Of a stretch of 64,000 nucleotides of DNA, positions 57,476 to 64,000 are shown piece by piece; the first letter of the stretch is position 1; the number at the start of each line of letters is the position of its first letter. The position numbers were made by a program, and so were the translations under genes. The DNA comes from Psychrobacter sp. MF31 (lineage in GTDB: Bacteria; Pseudomonadota; Gammaproteobacteria; Pseudomonadales; Moraxellaceae): NCBI RefSeq assembly GCF_012847335.1, contig NZ_JABBDX010000002.1:248001-312000 (forward strand), read 5' to 3'. Below the pieces are notes generated by a model that worked only from the letters and a program-made list of their open reading frames with translations, was not told the DNA's origin and did no database searches.

Positions 57476-58867
57476 TTATTGAGGATTGTTCTGATTCACA
57501 TTTCGAACAGGGTCAGCGATGATGGTGGTATTGGCAATGTCATCGACTTCAGCTTGCGACAATTGACCATTTGCTGGTCGGTTATTTTGCGGCATTGAAG
57601 TGTTGCTAATGCTGCTTTGTGGTGGCGGCGCAGGCGCTGGGGTGATCGTATTATTGGTGACAGGTTGTGGGCTATTGTTAACGGGCGCTACTTGATTGCT
57701 CGGCGTGGTCACAGGAACGCTTTGCTGAGGTGCTGGGTTGACAATCGTCACAGGGTTGGGCGTTGGGGCTGTATTTTCATAAACAACGGTGGGCGCAGGT
57801 GCAGCTTGAGTCACGGTTGTGGTGGCAACCACAGGTCTTGCGGTGGTGATGGTCACGGTCGGCACTATGGCTTGAACATCCACGAGCAAGCGCTGCAATT
57901 GCGTCTCATCAGGCGCTTCTAAGCTGATGCTGTCATTTTGCAATTGAAATCTTGAAAACGGTGCGCTTCTCATCAGCGTTAAGACGTTCGGCAGCGTTTC
58001 GACATTGATGTTCGTAAGCGTGGTTGCAACACCGCTTCGAACGCTGATATCACAAATGCTGGCTTGAGCACCAAAGCTTGTGGTCAGCGCTTGTTGCAAT
58101 TGCGCTTTTAAGTTGTCATCGCCAACGGTTGCCGAGCAGGTGTACAAATTGCCTGCATCATCAACGCCAACAACCAATTGCGCAGGCGTCACCACAGCAA
58201 CAGGCGTTACCGTTTCAGGCGCAGTTGCCGCCGGATTAATCGCCACCGTTTCTACAGGCTCCTCACTAGGCTCGCGTAAAAACAGCCACCAAAGCAGCAA
58301 TAACGCCAACAACCCTGCAACTAACAACAACAGGCGCACCATCATGTCATTACGCTGATTGCGAGCGCGAATCTCTGCTCGGGATTCAGGCACAGCAGCA
58401 ACCGTATGGATCACCTCAGTTACAACTGGCTCTGGCACCCTTGTCAGCCCAATCACTGCCCCCGCCCAAGCCGGCAAGTAAGGTCTGATTTCGTTAAGGC
58501 GCAACTGCAAAAACGGCGGTAGCGGTTGATTGTTTGCTAAGATATTTAGCTCTTTAAACGCAAGGGGGGTGGCATGATTCACCAGCTGCTCAGTCGTTGC
58601 TGCATCAATATGATGGGTTCCGGCAAGCTCGTGGATGAGAAGCTGACGCTGACTTGGCTCGCTCCAAATTTGCTCAAATAACAGATTGCTCGGCGCAGGT
58701 TCCACCAAGCTGTCATAGCGTTGAAGCTGAGTGATCACCTCAGGGAGCGCCAAGCGGTTGACCAAAATGGCATAAAACTGCTCAAGTAAGTTTTGATGCG
58801 CCGCGCCGCCTGAATTGCCTAAAATTGCTGGGGTTACAGTACTGTCCAAATGATTAATGATTGTCAT
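57476..58867 (-). CDS. Paralog of the OmpA-family protein lacking the OmpA domain
   Basis: The protein has 463 residues from the ATG at 58867 (GCGGAA upstream); a longer frame to 58924 is less likely. Residues 1-135 match the neighbour's N-domain (TIINHLDSTVTPAILGNSGG, NLLEQFYAILVNRLALPEV). One transmembrane segment (about 178-197, very Leu-rich) and the middle module (GNLYTCSATVGDDNLKAQLQQAL, SISLEAPDETQLQRLLVDVQ) are also shared. Where the neighbour has its peptidoglycan-binding domain, this protein has only about 130 residues rich in Pro/Val/Thr/Asn/Gln. It therefore cannot bind the wall the same way and may act as a partner or decoy. The function is unknown. Confidence 0.75.
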   Translation of the reverse strand: MTIINHLDSTVTPAILGNSGGAAHQNLLEQFYAILVNRLALPEVITQLQRYDSLVEPAPSNLLFEQIWSEPSQRQLLIHELAGTHHIDAATTEQLVNHATPLAFKELNILANNQPLPPFLQLRLNEIRPYLPAWAGAVIGLTRVPEPVVTEVIHTVAAVPESRAEIRARNQRNDMMVRLLLLVAGLLALLLLWWLFLREPSEEPVETVAINPAATAPETVTPVAVVTPAQLVVGVDDAGNLYTCSATVGDDNLKAQLQQALTTSFGAQASICDISVRSGVATTLTNINVETLPNVLTLMRSAPFSRFQLQNDSISLEAPDETQLQRLLVDVQAIVPTVTITTARPVVATTTVTQAAPAPTVVYENTAPTPNPVTIVNPAPQQSVPVTTPSNQVAPVNNSPQPVTNNTITPAPAPPPQSSISNTSMPQNNRPANGQLSQAEVDDIANTTIIADPVRNVNQNNPQ

Positions 58868-59329
58868 AAATTTCCGCCTGATTGATAACACAACAGTTTT
58901 TCCAAAAAAGTGATTATTTTCCAAAAGAATGAATAAAAAAATGATTTGGCTAAATATTATTTTTCCAAAAGTATAGTTTCCAAAATTTCCTCAGTAAAAT
59001 TTTATAGCGTGAGCTTGTCGTTTTGGGGCTAATTCTTGCCCATACTGCGTTGCCAAAACGATAGCGCCATCATGCCAGAGATTAGACAAGATGGAGCACA
59101 AAAGTTGCTAAAATTGCTATGGTGTCAGTCAACCATAAAATTTGGTAATCGTATAGAAGCGAATCACGATAGCTTTGCCAAGATTCACGGCTGTTTTGTA
59201 GTTGAATGTAATTTGTGTTAATCATGAATTGAGCTTCAAAGCCAAACTGACTACTATAATTAAAGACCAGTAATCAAAGATCAATTTTTAAAAATCCTGC
59301 TTACTTTTGGCTGACGTTAAGGACAACCT
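58868..59329. other. Divergent intergenic region with repeated TTTCCAAAA
   Basis: These 462 nt separate the OmpA-less paralog (left) from the rhomboid gene (right). The left end carries four TTTCCAAAA repeats (58899-58985). A 61-codon ORF at 59036-59221 has no ribosome binding site and no family look. The rest shows nothing I can name. Confidence 0.5.
58899..58985. repeat. Four copies of TTTCCAAAA upstream of the OmpA-less paralog
   Basis: Exact copies start at 58899, 58918, 58962 and 58977, all in the same orientation, within 90 nt and starting 32 nt from the paralog's start codon. Three of them extend to TTTTCCAAAA. They could be operator half-sites controlling the leftward gene. Confidence 0.6.
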
Positions 59330-59938
59330 TTGCTCACTCATACCACCTTAATTATTATCATCACGGTCATTGTTAGCCTCATGGCTTGGCAAAACAAAGC
59401 GCTGTTTAATCGGCTGATTTTTTACCCGCCAGCGGTCAGCGCAGGCCAATGGGACAGATTTGTGACGCACGGCTTTATCCACGCCGACAGCATGCATTTA
59501 TTGTTTAATATGTTCACCCTGTACTTTTTTGGGCGGGCAATTGAAGGCTTATATCGCGAGTTTGTGTTCGGCTATGGCTTTGTGATTTTTTATGTGCTGG
59601 CGATTGTGGCTGCCATGATTCCAAGCTATATTAAAAACAAACACAACGCGAGCTATTTGAGCCTTGGGGCGTCAGGCGGCGTGTCAGCGGTGCTGTTTGC
59701 CTTTATTTTAATTGCACCTTGGGAAATGATTTATTTATTTGCCATTGTACCGATTCCAGCAATTGTTTTTGCCATTGCTTATGTGGCTTATAGCATTTAC
59801 GCCAACAAACAAGGCAACTCAAATATCAATCATATGGCGCATTTGTGGGGCGGCGCGTTTGGGGTAGTGGCAACCATTTTATTGCACCCCTCAATTTTAT
59901 TGCACTTTTTTAATGCGCTGATTTCTCCTCAATTTTAA
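59330..59938 (+). CDS. Rhomboid family intramembrane serine protease
   Basis: This is a 202-residue inner-membrane protein with six hydrophobic segments. The rhomboid features are a GFIHADSMHLLFNMFTLYFFG segment (HxxxxHLLFN), the catalytic serine in LGASGGVSAVL, and the catalytic histidine in MAHLWGGAFG. Such proteases cut membrane-spanning substrates; the target here is unknown. The start is TTG 59330, well placed 7 nt after AAGG. No in-frame ATG lies before the first membrane segment is complete, so the TTG start is credible. Confidence 0.92.
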   Translation: MLTHTTLIIIITVIVSLMAWQNKALFNRLIFYPPAVSAGQWDRFVTHGFIHADSMHLLFNMFTLYFFGRAIEGLYREFVFGYGFVIFYVLAIVAAMIPSYIKNKHNASYLSLGASGGVSAVLFAFILIAPWEMIYLFAIVPIPAIVFAIAYVAYSIYANKQGNSNINHMAHLWGGAFGVVATILLHPSILLHFFNALISPQF

Positions 59939-60065
59939 GCTTGTTTCTACAAAACATTCATTTAAACGCTTCTTTTTATCCATTTAATAAATAAAGGCTG
60001 CCTTTTAATTGACAGCCTAAACTCATTGACAATTAAAAAGTTTATTCATATGAGGAGGTAAAATT

Positions 60066-61010
60066 ATGATTATTGATATCATCGGTGATATTCATGGTTA
60101 TGCGGACAAGCTTGAAGGGTTACTCCATCAGCTTGGTTATCGCCATAACGGCACGTATTTTGAGCCGCCAAAAGGTCATCGAGCGCTGTTTATCGGTGAT
60201 TTAATCGATCGTGGCTCACAAGAAATTGCCACCCTTGACATCGTGTTTGCCATGATTGATCACGATGTGGCAGACGCAGTCATGGGAAATCATGAGTACA
60301 ACGCGCTGGCGTTTGCAACGCCCAATCCGTATAGACCAGAGGAATATTTGCGATCGCACAGTGACGTTCACCGCCGTCAGCATGAGGCATTTTTAAAAGA
60401 AGCGCCAATGGGGTCGAAGCTTCATGACTATTGGCTGTCACGATTTTATGAGATTCCGCTTTGGCTTGAAACCGATTATGCTTGCTTTGTTCATGCCTGT
60501 TGGGATGTGGATAGCATGGCGGTGCTAGCGCCATTATTAACCGAAAATCACTGCTTAACTTATGAGGCGTTGGTGGCAACGTCGCAAAAAGGAACTCCGG
60601 AATTTGATGCGCTTGAGCGGGTGCTCAAAGGGGTGGAGACGCCGCTTCCAGACGGGCTTGTGATGGTTGATAAAGAAGGGGCTGAACGCAAAAATGTCCG
60701 CGTTCGTTGGTGGCTTGATGATTTGGACTCAAAAACCATTCACGAGATTGCGCGAGCGCCAAAATCAAACTTGGCGCTTATCCCAACTGATGCCTTAGCT
60801 GAAAATATCAATTTTGCCTTAAAAACGCAAAAGCCGGTGTTCGTGGGTCACTATTGGCTAACCGGAAGCCCTGAACCCTTAAGCCCGCAGGTGATTTGTA
60901 CCGATTATTCGGCGGCGGTCGATAGCGGTTATTTGACTTGTTATCAGTTTGATACCGAATGCCCGTTACCATTGTCAGCGGATAATTTTGTTCAGTATCG
61001 CCACGATTAA
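60066..61010 (+). CDS. Calcineurin-like metallophosphoesterase
   Basis: This is a 314-residue cytoplasmic phosphoesterase. The two-metal site motifs are all present: GDIHG at residues 7-11, GDLIDRG near 43-49, and GNHE near 74-77, with a later FVHACWD and a C-terminal GHYW supplying histidines. It resembles the serine/threonine phosphatase and ApaH-like branch. The substrate is unknown. An ideal ribosome binding site (GGAGG, 8 nt upstream) precedes the ATG. It stands alone between the rhomboid gene and purE. Confidence 0.9.
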   Translation: MIIDIIGDIHGYADKLEGLLHQLGYRHNGTYFEPPKGHRALFIGDLIDRGSQEIATLDIVFAMIDHDVADAVMGNHEYNALAFATPNPYRPEEYLRSHSDVHRRQHEAFLKEAPMGSKLHDYWLSRFYEIPLWLETDYACFVHACWDVDSMAVLAPLLTENHCLTYEALVATSQKGTPEFDALERVLKGVETPLPDGLVMVDKEGAERKNVRVRWWLDDLDSKTIHEIARAPKSNLALIPTDALAENINFALKTQKPVFVGHYWLTGSPEPLSPQVICTDYSAAVDSGYLTCYQFDTECPLPLSADNFVQYRHD

Positions 61011-61130
61011 CCCATGATGACCTTTAAACTTACTGTCCTTTAAAAAAGTCAGCTTGGATAAATAATCGCAATCCTGACTTTACGCCGCCTTGACATCTTA
61101 GTATGATAATCGTTTTGCGGGAATTGCATC

Positions 61131-61697
61131 ATGAGCCAAGCACCCAATCAAGCCGCTTTAAATCACTCTAATGTCCCTGAGCCGATCGCCTCACCAAAAG
61201 GGGTCGCCAAAGTTGGCATCATCATGGGATCGCAGTCCGATTGGGCAACGATGCGCGAGGCGGCGCTATTGCTTTCAGAATTTGATATTGCCTTTTCTTG
61301 TGAAGTGGTGTCGGCGCACCGAACGCCTGACCGCTTATTTGATTTTGCCAAATCAGCAAAAGCCAATGGTTTGCAAGTCATCATTGCAGGGGCAGGCGGC
61401 GCCGCCCATCTGCCCGGAATGTGTGCCAGCCAAACATCCTTGCCAGTGCTTGGCGTTCCAGTAAAATCATCCATTCTAAGCGGTTGGGACAGCTTGTTAT
61501 CCATCGTTCAGATGCCAAAAGGCGTGGCGGTTGGCACGCTTGCGATCGGAACGGCAGGGGCTTATAACGCCGCGCTGCTTGCGATTCAAATTTTAGCGCT
61601 TCATGATGGTGCGATTGCTCAAAAGCTGAACCAATTGCGCCAAAAGCAAACCGAAACGGTGCTTGCAAGTCCCACTCCAGGAATCATTACAGGCTAA
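61131..61697 (+). CDS. purE: N5-carboxyaminoimidazole ribonucleotide mutase
   Basis: PurE converts N5-CAIR to CAIR in purine synthesis, directly after PurK. The 188 residues contain [14 protein letters not shown] (P-loop-like), the catalytic histidine in [23 protein letters not shown] and [22 protein letters not shown] non-conserved N-terminal extension of about 27 residues precedes the core. purK follows on the same strand after 179 nt with a weak hairpin between. Confidence 0.96.
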   Translation: MSQAPNQAALNHSNVPEPIASPKGVAKVGIIMGSQSDWATMREAALLLSEFDIAFSCEVVSAHRTPDRLFDFAKSAKANGLQVIIAGAGGAAHLPGMCASQTSLPVLGVPVKSSILSGWDSLLSIVQMPKGVAVGTLAIGTAGAYNAALLAIQILALHDGAIAQKLNQLRQKQTETVLASPTPGIITG

Positions 61698-61778
61698 AAT
61701 TGTGACTGATGATCGTATCCGTCTTCGCATTAACTTGGCTATTGACATCATTATTGATTTCAGATAGCTTTTAGCTTC

Positions 61779-61800
61779 AAGGTGCAAATCTGCACCTTTT
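61779..61800 (+). terminator. Weak hairpin between purE and purK
   Basis: AAGGTGCA (61779-61786) pairs with TGCACCTT (61791-61798), 4-nt loop, followed by a T-rich stretch. It probably causes partial termination only. Confidence 0.55.
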
Positions 61801-61876
61801 CTTATTTTTAAGCGCTGAGCGACTGACCACGCGCTTGCCCCCTTATTTTTAATTTTAACAAAAAAAAGAGCGACTC

Positions 61877-63214
61877 ATGACCCAAGCCCACTCCCCTTAT
61901 AAAGCTCCCAAAACCATTGGTATTTTAGGCGGCGGTCAGCTGGCGATGATGCTGGCTGAAGCGGCAATTCCGCTTGGGTTTCGCTGCGTATTTTTAGAAG
62001 ATGGCGACAACTGCCCAGCCAGCCTTTACGGTCAAGTATTTAAAAGCGATGAGCTTGAGGCGTTTATTGAAGCCTCCGATGTGTTCACCCTTGAGTTTGA
62101 AAATACACCGACCGAAACCGTTGAAAAACTTGCCAAGTTATCTAGTCAAAAAGGCGCCAATAAGCTTGGCATGTTTCCACCGCCAATTGCACTCGATATC
62201 GCTCAAGACCGCCTAAAAGAAAAGCGCATGTTCAATGAGCTTGATATCCAAACTGTACCGTTCGAAGCGGTCAGCTCACTTGAGGATTTACAAAGCGCTT
62301 GCCAAAATCTTGGCTTGCCTATTGTCCTTAAAACCAGTCGCGGCGGCTATGATGGCAAAGGTCAAGTGGTCATCAAAGTGGAAACTGAGATTGCTCAAGC
62401 TTGGAATGAATTAAAAGACGCCGTCAGTGGTCAAGGTCAACTGACCTCAACGCCTGCCCCGCTCATTGCCGAAGGTTTTGTAAACTTTAGCCGTGAGGTG
62501 TCCATCATTGCCGCTCGCGATCAAAACGGTATCGTTCGCTGCTATGATTTGGTTGAAAACCATCATTTCGAAGGCATTTTGGCTAAAACGCAAGCTCCTG
62601 CCGTGGGGACGAGCCATTTGATTAATCCGGCACAATCTGCCATCAGCAAAATCATGGCGCACCTTGATTACGTTGGCGTATTGGCGCTTGAGTTGTTTGT
62701 TTCCAAAGATGCTCGCGGTCATGATTATTTGGTTGCCAATGAGATTGCCCCGCGCGTTCACAACTCAGGTCATTGGAGCATTGAGGGCGCCATCACCAGT
62801 CAGTTTGAAAACCATATTCGTGCCGTGACAGGATTGCCGCTTGGCGATACCGACAACGTTCATCCGTCGATTATGATTAACGTCATCGGTCAATATCCGG
62901 ACACCAAAGCCCTGCTTGCCATCGATAGCGTCCATTATCACAGCTACCATAAAACTGAGCGTCAAGGTCGCAAAATCGCCCATATCACCGTCATGCCAAA
63001 TGATGTCAGCGATTTAGAACCTGCCTTAAGTAAAATCATCGCCGTATTACCCAATAAAGTCGGTCTTGAAAAAACGGTAACGCCTGTTGCTACCCCAATT
63101 GAAAACGCCGCTTTGGAAAACAATTCCTTAGAAGACAACGCTTTAGCAGCTACCAAGCAATCAGAAGTTAAAACTGTTGCTAACGATAAAGCAGATAATA
63201 AGGCAGCAAAATAA
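61877..63214 (+). CDS. purK: N5-carboxyaminoimidazole ribonucleotide synthase with extended C-terminus
   Basis: PurK is an ATP-grasp enzyme that carboxylates AIR with bicarbonate. It has IGILGGGQLAMMLAEAAIPLGF at the N-terminus, TLEFENTPTETVEKL, the ATP-grasp blocks LKTSRGGYDGKGQVV, LIAEGFVNFSREVSIIAAR and EIAPRVHNSGHWSIEGA, and TSQFENHIRAVTGLPLG. The enzyme ends near residue 400. A further 45 or so residues are low-complexity Ala/Asn/Glu/Lys (TPIENAALENNSLEDNALAA) with no known role. The stop codon overlaps the next gene's start by one base (TAATG), indicating coupling. Confidence 0.95.
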   Translation: MTQAHSPYKAPKTIGILGGGQLAMMLAEAAIPLGFRCVFLEDGDNCPASLYGQVFKSDELEAFIEASDVFTLEFENTPTETVEKLAKLSSQKGANKLGMFPPPIALDIAQDRLKEKRMFNELDIQTVPFEAVSSLEDLQSACQNLGLPIVLKTSRGGYDGKGQVVIKVETEIAQAWNELKDAVSGQGQLTSTPAPLIAEGFVNFSREVSIIAARDQNGIVRCYDLVENHHFEGILAKTQAPAVGTSHLINPAQSAISKIMAHLDYVGVLALELFVSKDARGHDYLVANEIAPRVHNSGHWSIEGAITSQFENHIRAVTGLPLGDTDNVHPSIMINVIGQYPDTKALLAIDSVHYHSYHKTERQGRKIAHITVMPNDVSDLEPALSKIIAVLPNKVGLEKTVTPVATPIENAALENNSLEDNALAATKQSEVKTVANDKADNKAAK

Positions 63215-63663
63215 TGCAAATTTGGGTTGATGCCGACGCCATTCCGCTCATTGCCAAAGACATCATCATCAAAACGGCGGAGCGGACGCAAACTTGCGCC
63301 ATTTTTGTTGCCAATCAGCCCATTAAGCTTAAAAAATCCAAGCTGTTGACCATGACCGTCGTTCCGCAAGGTTTTGATAAAGCCGATGACTTTATCGCCG
63401 AGTCTTGCCAAAAGGGCGATTTGGTCATCACCAGTGACATTCCCCTTGCCAATGACGTGTTAGAAAAAGGCGCAAAAGTGCTCACCCCGCGCGGCGTCAT
63501 TTACAATCAGGACAACATCAAGCAAAAGCTGAACATGCGCGACTTTATGGACACCATGCGCGGAACGGGCGTTTTGGAGTTGCAAGACATGTCAGGTCAA
63601 AAACCCTTTGGTGATCGCGATAAAAAAGCCTTTGCCGATAGCATGAACCGTTTAGTTCGCTAG
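63214..63663 (+). CDS. yaiI: YaiI/YqxD family (DUF188) protein
   Basis: This is a 149-residue cytoplasmic protein of the DUF188 family, related to PIN-like nuclease folds but of unknown activity. Conserved blocks are IWVDADAIPLIAKDIIIKTAERT, ANQPIKLKKS, DDFIAESCQKGDLVITSDIPLA, KGAKVLTPRGVIYNQDNI, and RDFMDTMRGTG. Asp residues at the start and in TSDIPLA could form a metal site. The ATG at 63214 shares its A with the purK stop codon. Confidence 0.9.
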   Translation: MQIWVDADAIPLIAKDIIIKTAERTQTCAIFVANQPIKLKKSKLLTMTVVPQGFDKADDFIAESCQKGDLVITSDIPLANDVLEKGAKVLTPRGVIYNQDNIKQKLNMRDFMDTMRGTGVLELQDMSGQKPFGDRDKKAFADSMNRLVR

Positions 63664-63705
63664 GAATTTAAGCTTAGGATTTTTTAAAATTTCAGGCTTT
63701 AAAAG

Positions 63706-64000
63706 TTATGCCAAATCACTTGGAAATGGAATCACCTCACTCAGCGATGTTGCCCCTATTAACACCATTAAAAGCCGATCAAAACCAACCGCAATGCCGC
63801 TGCAATTAGGTAGGTTTTCACTTGCCGCCAGCAAATGCTCATCAATTGGCATAACCGGCAGTCCATGATAACGGCGGCGAGCATTGTCCGCCTCAAAGCG
63901 CTCGCGAAGTAGCGCGCTGTCCGCCAATTCATCATAAGCATTGGCAATTTCAATGCCGTTAATATAAAGCTCAAATCGGCGTGCCACCTCATTGCCATCT
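63706..64000 (-). CDS. epmA: Elongation factor P lysine ligase, C-terminal part
   Basis: Only the last 98 residues are in the window; the gene continues past the right edge. EpmA (PoxA/GenX) is a truncated class II lysyl-tRNA synthetase paralog that attaches beta-lysine to elongation factor P. Visible are ARRFELYINGIEIANAYDELAD, the RRRYHGLPVMPIDEHLLAA region, and the class II motif 3 in CSGIAVGFDRLLMVLIG, then ATSLSEVIPFP. The end directly after this motif fits EpmA, as in full lysyl-tRNA synthetase. A GTG at 63987 is not the start, because the frame is open and conserved upstream of it. Confidence 0.9.
   Translation of the reverse strand, partial: DGNEVARRFELYINGIEIANAYDELADSALLRERFEADNARRRYHGLPVMPIDEHLLAASENLPNCSGIAVGFDRLLMVLIGATSLSEVIPFPSDLA

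Noticed and set aside
59036-59221. 61-codon ORF upstream of the rhomboid gene
   Set aside because: No ribosome binding site, domain, signal or hydrophobic pattern supports it. Kept as intergenic.

Overview
The window is a dense, mostly housekeeping stretch of a gammaproteobacterial chromosome, most likely Moraxellaceae and probably Psychrobacter or a close relative. This placement is an inference from gene content: the smc-zipA-ligA order, a single-subunit NADP isocitrate dehydrogenase, a RubB-type rubredoxin reductase, BirA without the N-terminal repressor domain next to CoaX, and coaD followed by a small 2[4Fe-4S] ferredoxin. I recognised no rRNA, tRNA, CRISPR array, insertion sequence or prophage. 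Both edges cut genes: bioA at the left and epmA at the right.

Layout. 1-6.9 kb: bioA (partial), ferredoxin, coaD, smpB, a RarD-type permease divergent from an Lrp/AsnC regulator across a perfect 16-bp palindrome, and the radical-SAM protein YgiQ. 7.2-9.2 kb: two small lipoproteins and an AT-rich, unrecognised two-TM protein, the most foreign-looking piece of the window. 9.3-19.2 kb: ligA, zipA, smc, a TSUP permease, birA and coaX. 19.2-25.3 kb: rubB, the acidic amino-acid ABC importer gltIJKL and the redox chaperone hslO. 25.4-30.6 kb: a minus-strand cluster of four (lipase-like hydrolase, FAH-family enzyme and two related DUF3616-type proteins). One of the two is fused behind a Pycsar-effector-type membrane domain, and this is the most unusual locus here. 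30.7-36.2 kb: a HisQMP-type cationic amino-acid importer with three tandem paralogous binding lipoproteins and several intergenic hairpins. 36.3-51 kb: a low-complexity lipoprotein, proA, gltS, glyA, ubiC with a DUF482 acyltransferase-like gene, icd, rluE, a DUF305-like lipoprotein, an M61 peptidase and slyD. 51.5-64 kb: prc, nagZ, an envelope OmpA-type protein and its OmpA-less paralog, a rhomboid protease, a metallophosphatase, purE, purK, a YaiI-family gene and partial epmA.

Themes. Amino-acid import is prominent (gltIJKL, the three-receptor His/Arg-type importer, gltS) and sits among users of those amino acids (proA, glyA, icd). Envelope maintenance is the second theme: zipA, prc, nagZ, the OmpA pair, rhomboid and many lipoproteins. 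Cofactor supply is the third: bioA and birA for biotin, coaD and coaX for coenzyme A, ubiC for ubiquinone. Most genes end in recognisable intrinsic terminators, listed separately. Start codons were chosen by Shine-Dalgarno position and by family N-termini, and where these disagree the entry says so.
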